A DNA stretch of 64,000 nucleotides, taken from positions 133,383,440 through 133,447,439 of the forward strand of contig OW121740.1 of the NCBI GenBank assembly GCA_933228675.1, written 5' to 3'. This DNA comes from Stomorhina lunata (Eukaryota; Arthropoda; Insecta; Diptera; Rhiniidae). Below the pieces are notes generated by a model. That model saw only the letters and a list, made by a program, of their open reading frames with translations. It was not told the origin of the DNA and searched no databases. Shown here piece by piece: positions 57,055-64,000 of this stretch (positions within the stretch are counted from its first letter, which is position 1; each line of letters begins with the position of its first letter). Made by a program: the position numbers and the translations under genes.

Positions 57055-59523
57055 TTTTATACCCACCATCAAAAAGAATGGGCGGCATATTGAGATTGTC
57101 ATTCCGTTTGTAATTTCCTTAATATTGGCTCAAAACCCAAAAACGATATATATTCTGAATCCTTATGAAATTCTAAGACGATTGAGCGATGTCCGTTTGT
57201 CTGTCCATCTGTCTGTCCGTCTGTCTGTTGAAATCTCGATAACGCCTAAACGAAAAGAGCTAGCCCATTGAAACTTAGCAAAAAAAATTCTGGTATTGAA
57301 ATTGGGCAAAATCGGTTCACATTTGACCATAGCTCCCGTATAACCTCGTCTAGGCTAATCGCTTTTTCGTTAATAAATGACAAATTATAACAGCTATGAT
57401 TATAAAATTTGTTATATAGAAGTTTTGCATAAGCCCTAGGCAGCGGTTCACATTTAGCCATAGCTCCCATACAAAAAACTTACGAAAACAGCCTAAATTT
57501 AACCTAAAATACACTTAAATGACAATAAATATAAAAGTATTACAGACATAACAACTAAATTTGGCACAAGAACATTTATTAACAAACAAGCGATTAGCCT
57601 AGACGAGGTTATACGGGAGCTTTGGTCAAATGTCCTATGTCAATCCCAGCCAGTGTGAAAAATTTTGTCGCAATCGGTCACCATTTGACCATGGCTCCCA
57701 CATTAAAAACTTACGGAAACACAAAAATAGGTTTATGTCCGTCTGTCCGTCAGATAAAATCGTGATAGATCCTTAACTACAAGAGCTAGTAAGACTAAAT
57801 TAAGCACAAGGAAGTCTCATGTCAATGCCAGCCAGTGTGAAAAATTTTTCACAATCGGTCACCATTTGACCATAGCTGCCATATAAAAAACTTATTGATA
57901 CACAAAAATACACAAAGAAAAGGGGGTTAATGTCCGTCTGTCCTTCAGATAAAAGTACGATAGCGCCTTAACGAAAAGAGCAAGAGGGACAAAATTTTAC
58001 AAAAGTATTTTGGATATCTTGTTGTGTATTGAAAATGGGAAACACATTAATGATGATAAATTGAATACAATTGTAATAGCTATGACGACTAAATTGAAAA
58101 GAGGGAAGTTTTATGCAACTTTTGATCAGTTTATCAAATTTTATAGGAAGCAGTCCATATTTGACTTTAGCTTTCATATAAAAAACACTCACGGAAACTA
58201 AAAATTTTAGCAAAGGCCACCTAAAAGCTATTAAATTAGAAACTATGATAGCTATGGCCACTTAATAGTAAGCTCTATATATACCAGGGCCCTATTTCAC
58301 TAAACTACAATTCTACAAGTTTACAAGTTACAATTACAAGTCTAATTCTTACAAGTGCTGTTTAATTGTGTTTCATTAAAATTTTCACAACAATTGTAGC
58401 TTTTTGGACTTGTAAACTACAATTTCTACAATTGCAATTTATAAAATTACAATTATAATAAAATTAAATACTCTGATAAATATATGGAGTCAAATAAAAA
58501 ATACTATTTTTATGAAATTTTATATATATGTACGTTAGAGCGTCTCGACTTATATGGGGAAAAAATAAAGTTCGCCGTACACCATCGAATATAAAGCATT
58601 GATATGAGAGAGTTTCGAAAAATTTTTTTTTAATTTTTTTCGTTGCACATTGGGGTCGCCAAAATACATTTTTCGTTATATCTTCGGCATTTACAGTCGG
58701 ATCTCGAAGTATGATATATCGATGTTTTTGTCTCGAGAAGGCCAACATTTTTCATTAATAGTCATTAATCTTGGTTATCCGGTTCTAGTATTTATCTATC
58801 AGACCCCTGTTCCTACCACCCTAATGTACCACCCTAATATCAGAAAATTAAAGCTCTTAAAAAATCGTTAAACTTTTACTAAGGAAGTTTTTCGATTTTT
58901 CAAACCGATCTATTACAAACAAGGAATTTCTTATTTTGCCGCACATAGGGATCGCCAAAATACATTTTTCGTTATATCTTCGCCATTTACTGTCGGATCT
59001 TAAAGTGTAATATATCGATGTTTTAGTCTAACGAAGGCCAATGTTTTGCGATATTAATCATTGACCTTAAATACATTCTTCTACATAGTACCTACCCAAG
59101 ATAGGAACTTTATTTTTTCGAGACGCCCTAATGTACATTCTTCTAGCCTAGACAAATTTTACACTTCTTCAAAATTTTTAATTAAGCTTTATTTCAAATT
59201 TTATGGCGGTTCAAAGTTCGTTTTTTTTTTTCAATATTTTTTCAGAAACATACCCACTTTATATGCATATAACTTTTCATAAGGTTATCAGATTTTTATA
59301 AGACTAGGCTCATATTTTAGCATATGCCCTGTAGTTTTATGCTCTTTTCAATAAAAAGTTAAGAAAAAGTTTTTTGTTTTCCGATCCACCATGAGCCCAT
59401 TTTTTGGTTTTCGTATTTTGTTGTCTATACTATTATTCACATTTGAGAGAATGATAAAGAAAATGGAAGATATGCTTTTTGAGATATCCTTGAGTCAAGG
59501 ACATCATTGATCTTCCTTGTTCT

Positions 59524-59775
59524 GCATACGCTTCATCACTATAGGTGGAAAGGGTATTATAAGTTTGGGCTGATATATATAACGCATAGAAATATTGTTC
59601 TTAGTTAGACCAACTTTTAGTATAACAACGGACTTAGAATTACTTCCTGAGCCGATTAAACGATGTCAGTCCGTCCGTCCATCTGGCTGGACGGCTGGCT
59701 GGACCCCCATGTAAACCTTGTAATCAAAGTACATTTCGCAATTCTCAAGATAATTTGATTAAATTTGGCAAAAAC
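59524..59775 (-). mobile_element. Fragment of the mini-me/Helentron-like repeat, minus orientation
   Basis: CTTCATCACTATAGGTGGAA, AGGGTATTATAAGTTT, then CGATGTCAGTCCGTCCGTCC, CCCCCATGTAAACCTTGTAA: the 3' portion of the repeat seen at 9020-9800, reversed. Located in the core of the long-TIR element. Confidence 0.7.
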
Positions 59776-60176
59776 AATTATTTTGGTAGTGTTCTATTAA
59801 AATTCGTCAAAGTAAACTAAATTTGTCAAGGTACACTAAGTAATGGACTATTATTAATCGAAACATATTTAAAAACAAATGAAATAAATAAATGGTAATT
59901 AATATTAATTTGATTTTGTGTTACTTTTTACTCATTTTTGTTAAAAATAGTTAAAAACCAAATTTGAATTCAATTTATCATTCACTTGTAACTTGTAAAA
60001 TTTTTTTGAGAGTCTCCGACGCGTCGATCCTATGCTTTTTTTTCTACAATTCTACAAGTGTACAAGTACAAATTTAGATTAGCGAAACAAAACCACTTGT
60101 AGAAGTTCGACTTGTAAACTTGTGAATTGTCAAAATCACTTGTAGCTACAAACTTGTAATTGTATTTTAATGAAAC

Positions 60177-61967
60177 CAGAGCTTCGAAAGGCTTAATTAA
60201 ATATTAGCTTAATTCCTAGGAATTCAAAAATGATTTAACAATACCTTAAGTTTAATTCCCATAAAACAATTAAAAAAAAAATGTGTTGATTTTTAATTCA
60301 TAGTGAATTGATTCACATGGGAATTTAAAATCAACTTGAATGAATAAAATGTTTCTTCATTCCTCTACTCCAATTTGAATTAACATTTTTTATTCTTAAT
60401 TAAAACCAGTCCAAATTGAATTAAAATATTTTTTGATAATTCATTTTGTGCAAATCATTAGGGTGGATATAAACTAAAGATACTTGATTTTAAATCAAAA
60501 ACTTAAATTCTGACTTTTTCGAGGGAAAAGTTTTTTAAACTATACCACTCATTGAATAAAAGTATATCAAACCAAAACACGAAAATTGAAGTTTTAATTT
60601 ATAGGGTATTATTGGGTCAAGTGCAATATACATTGTTTGTAAAAACCCTAGATATAAAATAGAACAAAATTTATCATAACCTATTAAAATATTCTTATGT
60701 TTTATCAGAAAGCATACACATTTAATAAAAGTATTCATGTATTCTTTAATGTTCGTTCAAAAAAACGGAACTACCCTAATGTGGCTATTTCACCGCAAAC
60801 TTGTGTATATTTTGCATTTATTTGTTAAACTATAACTTTTAAAAGATATTTAGATATGCAGGAATATAGTAATATTAATGGTCCTTCCTTTATAATGACC
60901 TAATCTTTACCAGAAATTCAATCAGTAAAGGAATCTGCTTAATTAAAAATTTTTTCTAAAAAAATTTATAAAAATAATTTGTTTTTTGTGACATTAGTTT
61001 TAGTAAATACATACATATACATGTAAAATGTGCTAATATGTAAGAATATATTATCTCTGGTTTTGTTGTGTTGCTGCGAAATAATGGATTTTATATGTTT
61101 TCGAATCTGGATGATATTATAGATTATGTGTACAAAAAATCTTTAGTTTTATGTGTATCCATATTTTATTTTAAATAGTTTTTCTGATCTTATGAACAAT
61201 AACAAAAAATTTTTTTATTTTTTTAAATTTCGCCTAAGTCAACTTAATAAATTTTTGAAATTTTCCACAAAAATGTTATTTGTATATGCCCTACAGGTCT
61301 AAAAAGCATCAGTCCCTTAGCAGGAAGATATATTACATAGCAGAGATACATACACAATTATGATGGAATTAGAATAAAATTACAAAATTCAGTACAATTA
61401 GAAAATGTATATATACATATGTATGTATGTCGATAATGAATAAATCATACATGTTTTTTAGACAAACCAAGTCCACGGTTTTGTTAAAATCGAGATGGAA
61501 ATCATCTCAGCTTAAAAACCCTTTTTTAACTCAATAACTTAAGAAAGAGTCATTTCTTTATCCTCTAAAATGGGGACTTTTTTTCATGGGTATTAAATGA
61601 TATTTAATCCCTAATGCAATCCTGAAACTTATTTTATGGTTAAGGACTTGTTTCGTTGAGATTTATTTTATTCCGCTCTTTTATAGGTATTATATATTTT
61701 TGAACTGCAGGGTTCGTTTGAATACATTTATTTTTGTATGCCTTTACAAAATGATTTGTTTACAAAATTTTTAATTATTTTTGTATAAGATTAAGAATTG
61801 AAATAATTTAAATTAAATCTAACTGATTTTAAATTCCCTAAGAATTAATTCTTAAAAGTTAAGGCTTATGACTTGATTCAGGTGAATGTATTATGGGAAT
61901 GATATAAACACTAAAATAAATTTGATTTTAAAATATGGAATTAGGAATTGAGCCTTTCGAACCTCTG
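60177..61967. mobile_element. 1.8-kb non-autonomous hAT-type element with 8-bp target duplication
   Basis: It starts CAGAGCTTCGAAAGGCT and ends AGCCTTTCGAACCTCTG, with AATGAAAC on both sides (60169-60176 and 61968-61975). The CAGAG...CTCTG ends and the 8-bp duplication fit the hAT superfamily. The subterminal regions are also loosely inverted (TTAATTCCTAGGAATTC and GGAATTAGGAATT). No transposase reading frame: the frames inside are short and AT-rich. Removing it restores the right arm of the surrounding long-TIR element. Confidence 0.82.
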
Positions 61968-62525
61968 AATGAAACACAATTATTTACAAGTTCACAATTT
62001 TACAGGCAAAAACACTTGTAATTGTAAACTTGTAGCTTAGTGAAATAGGGCCCAGGAAGTGTGTAAAATTTTGTTACAATCGGTCAACATTTGGCTATAA
62101 TTCGTATATATATAACATCCCCATTTTTATATCTACAATCAAAAAGATTCGGAGGTACCAGCAGCATATTAAGATTATGTATATGGTAGATGCATTACGA
62201 ACTCCTAACAAAATATATGGACCTGTCGTATTACTATCAACTTCTTTATCCTAACTAAATATTAGGCTAAACGAAATGTATTTAACAACTTATTAATGTA
62301 AAACCATAAATAAATACTAGGGAAACCACTTACATACTTGTAAATGTTGAACTATGTTGAAATATTTTACCAACAATACCAACCAGCGTAACAAGTTTTT
62401 TCCAATTTGGTATACGTTTTGAATTTGCTGCACGCTCGTAGATATATGAGATATGTTTCTTAATTTAACACAACTTGATGGTGGGTATATAAGATTCGGC
62501 ACAGCCGAATATAACACTCCTACTT

Positions 62526-63219
62526 ATTTAAATTTATAATCTTAAACCAATTGAAGACCCACAAAATCTGATAGCTTATGATGGTAGAGGAGAAATGTAT
62601 TGCATAAGGTGGGGGGAGTTGGTTCTAACTTTAACAAAATTTATTATATTTAAATAGTTGCAACAAGTTGCATTTAATATCATACTCTCAGCAATTACGC
62701 ACTTAATTAAATTTCAATCACTGTTTTTCGAAACAAAAGTCTATAAAACTTGGAGTTATAGTAGAAATTCAACCACTGGTAGTTTGAATAATAACTCTGT
62801 AACTCTTTTGAGTTCGAGCAAAAAATAACTACATAGCAACAGAAAAAGAAACAAATAACTAAAAAAAAGCAAATGTAGAAAAAATCGTGATATCCTGATG
62901 TAGCACGTAGTACTTAAATCTTTTTTACTTTTTCACTCATTTTTTCTATCTTTATGAGATTCAGGGTTTTAATGGTTTTCGTTTTTATTTTTTCATTCTT
63001 TCATTTCTAAACTCATGGTCTTCCTTTTTGTCTGTGTTAACTATTTCTATTTTTCATCTTATTTTTCTTTTTTTGCTTTCTTTCTCATTTTATGTTTATT
63101 ATTGTAATGGGCTACGTTTACTGCGTGCCTTTTGGAATATTGTGGTCCGTTGTCTTCATTATATATATATTTCTGGTGGCATGGGTCGTGGTTTGGTTGT
63201 TTGGTTTCTTGAAAACTAG
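62526..63219 (+). other. End of intron 13
   Basis: AT-rich, pyrimidine-rich from 62920 to 63090. No gene. The acceptor GAAAACTAG ends at 63219, preceded by a G/T-rich stretch rather than a clean pyrimidine tract. Open frames on both strands (63028-63219, 63059-63319) are overlaps with the exon or chance. Confidence 0.6.
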
Positions 63220-63465
63220 AAATGTATGAGATTTCTCCGTATGCCACATTTAGTGTAAATGGTGGGAGAACGGGAGCACCCGCCAAAACACCAACACGCG
63301 GTGTAGCTGCCTCACCCATGGACTATACAATGCAATTTAAAACATTTGGTCATCCAGAGGGAGAAAATCTTAATGCAACGGCATATCCATTACTGCCATC
63401 TTCAGGATTTGGTCATGTTAAATCGAAATCATCATGGCATAAGCAACGCTACTACAATACAGATG
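63220..63465 (+). CDS. Dscam4: Dscam4-like exon 14: cytoplasmic tail with YEISPYATF motif
   Basis: With G from exon 13 (E) it reads MYEISPYATFSVNGG, RTGAPAKTPTRGVAASP, MDYTMQFKTFGHPEGEN, LNATAYPLLPSSGFGHV, KSKSSWHKQRYYNTD. PYATF is conserved in the tails of insect Dscam proteins and places a tyrosine in an SH2/PTB-type context; MQFKTFGHPEGENLNATAYP is a conserved block. Acceptor AAAACTAG at 63219, donor GTAAGT at 63466, phase 1 both sides. The next intron is only 98 bp. If it were retained, the frame would run 25-26 codons and stop at 63541-63543, giving a shortened tail (possible, not shown). Confidence 0.93.
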
Positions 63466-63563
63466 GTAAGTTGGAACGGGAAGGGCCAAATGTTTCCTTA
63501 CTCATACAAAAATGGTTTCTTGCAAGACTTAACTTTATGTAAAACTAATTTTCATTTTTCCAG

Positions 63564-63869
63564 ATGAATCGACTTTAAGTAAATCAATGACTATGGCCAT
63601 AGGCTCCCAGTCGGGCCATATGAAAAAATCTTCACGTAATGACAATGGCCGTAGCGGTAATAAAAGCAACAGCAGTAGTAGTGGTGGTGGTGGTGGAGGA
63701 GGTAGCGGCGGAGGTGTTGGCAGTGGTGTGGGTAATGGTAGTGGTGGCAATAATGGCCATTGTGAATCTGAATCGGATACCAGTATTAGTCCTAGTACAG
63801 AATTCTCAAATATGCCTACTTATAGAGTTCCTTGTAAGTCACGCAACAGTGATGGTCGTAGTGGAGTAG
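63564..63869 (+). CDS. Dscam4: Dscam4-like exon 15: Ser/Gly-rich cytoplasmic tail, 3' end uncertain
   Basis: With G from exon 14 (D) it reads ESTLSKSMTMAIGSQSG, HMKKSSRNDNGRSGNKSN, a Ser run and a Gly-rich run (63672-63755), then NGHCESESDTSISPSTEF, SNMPTYRVPCKSRNSDGRSG. SESDTSISPSTEFSNMPTYRVPCKS matches remembered Dscam4 tails. Acceptor TTTTTCCAG at 63563. The end is set at the donor GTGTGT (63870), which leaves one base (phase 1) and could join a downstream VVDMFRP-like block. An upstream perfect GTAAGT at 63834 is also phase 1. If neither were used, the frame stops at TAA 63875-63877. The remaining tail and the true stop are beyond the window. Confidence 0.85.
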
Positions 63870-64000
63870 GTGTGTAATTGTTAACACAAACACACACATA
63901 CGCTCATACACTTTCACACAAATGTAACAAATACACTTATATAAAAAAAAAACTGAAAATATATACTTATGCTTTTTGTTGACTTCGAAAGCATTTGTAT
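63870..64000 (+). other. Start of the intron after exon 15
   Basis: CA-repeat and A-rich sequence (ACACAAACACACACATAC), no gene. Read as intron because of the donor at 63870, but could be 3' UTR if translation ended at TAA 63875. Confidence 0.5.

Larger units (their letters stand above)
58289..62051. mobile_element. Long-TIR element with subterminal TACAAGT repeats and 5-bp flanking duplication
   Basis: It starts GCCCTATTTCACTAA and ends TTAGTGAAATAGGGC, flanked by CCAGG (58284-58288, 62052-62056). Both arms, about 200-250 bp, are rich in TACAAGT/ACTTGTA (CTACAAGTTTACAAGTTACA near 58312; CTTGTAATTGTAAACTTG near 62013). The right arm is interrupted by the hAT-type element 60177-61967. Without that the element is about 1.97 kb. 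Its core has a direct repeat of about 100 bp (CGCCAAAATACATTTTTCGT at 58655 and 58952) and a fragment of the 9020-type repeat. No transposase recognised. Confidence 0.75.
57055..62525 (+). mobile_element. Mini-me-like repeat, split by a long-TIR element
   Basis: It begins TATACCCACCATCAAAAAGA and GTCATTCCGTTTGTAAT and passes AAGACGATTGAGCGATGTCC, a short GTCC/GTCT run (57190-57230), TTGAAATCTCGATAACGCC and several direct units with CAATCGGT, CACCATTTGACCATAGCT and ACTTACGGAAACA (57280-58280). After the insertion 58289-62051 it resumes with GTGTAAAATTTTGTTACAAT and ends with GGTGGGTATATAAGATTCGG, CACAGCCGAATATAACACTC. The 5' core and GTCY run correspond to the mini-me/DINE type, Helentron-associated repeats of Diptera (family name from memory). 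Confidence 0.75.

Noticed and set aside
58464..59282. Frames of 73-94 codons inside the long-TIR element as a possible transposase
   Set aside because: Short, overlapping on both strands, no catalytic motif or known transposase similarity.
63834..63839. Ending exon 15 at the perfect GTAAGT
   Set aside because: Not chosen as the main donor because the sequence after it still matches the remembered Dscam4 tail (CKS...DGR); kept as an alternative donor in the findings.
63535..63877. Pro/Leu-rich minus-strand frame and Val/Ala-rich second plus frame over exon 15
   Set aside because: Alternative frames of the AGC/GGT codon repeats of the tail exon.

Overview
The window looks like a piece of a large, very AT-rich genome from a calyptrate fly (blow fly or house fly type). 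This is inferred from the close match of the coding exons to Drosophila-type Dscam proteins, the very large introns, and the GTCY-microsatellite repeat family typical of Diptera. I could run no database search. All 64 kb lies inside one plus-strand gene. Fifteen exons (2748-63869, about 3.6 kb, roughly 1,195 codons) splice in frame into the C-terminal two thirds of a Dscam-family cell-adhesion receptor. From memory of the family, Dscam4 is the best match. The first exons (signal peptide, Ig1-Ig7) lie upstream of the window and the very C-terminus lies beyond it.

Domain layout: exons 1-2 encode Ig8; exon 3 encodes Ig9 and the start of FN1; exons 4-5 finish FN1 and give FN2; exons 6-7 give FN3; exons 7-8 give FN4; exons 9-10 give Ig10; exon 10 gives FN5; exons 11-12 give FN6 and most of the transmembrane helix; exon 13 finishes the helix; exons 13-15 give the cytoplasmic tail with a YEISPYATF motif. 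Most introns are phase 1, as expected for shuffled Ig/FN modules. Exceptions are 3/4 (phase 2), 4/5 (phase 0) and 12/13 (phase 2).

About 94% of the window is intron. The most striking content is a set of simple tandem arrays in eight introns (1-2240, 16.5-17.5, 18.9-20.6, 21.8-24.4, 25.1-27.7, 29.8-36.2, 37.4-42.1, 51.0-53.0 and 54.0-55.4 kb). Most have a 29-32 bp unit, usually 31 bp, built around a TTCTATAGAA-like palindrome. They seem to be diverged versions of one satellite, in both orientations. The 39.0-41.7 kb block is almost perfectly homogeneous.

The other introns hold nested mobile-element remains. Intron 1 has two degenerate LINE fragments and a long-inverted-arm element of about 5.9 kb interrupted by a MITE and an RTE-like minisatellite. 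Intron 7 has a 749-bp insertion with a near-perfect 108-bp-arm hairpin. Intron 11 has a mini-me-like repeat split by a deleted hAT element with a clear 8-bp target duplication and by a TA-flanked MITE. Intron 13 has a mini-me-like repeat split by a long-TIR element that itself contains a hAT-type MITE. No other protein-coding gene, functional tRNA, rRNA or CRISPR array was found.
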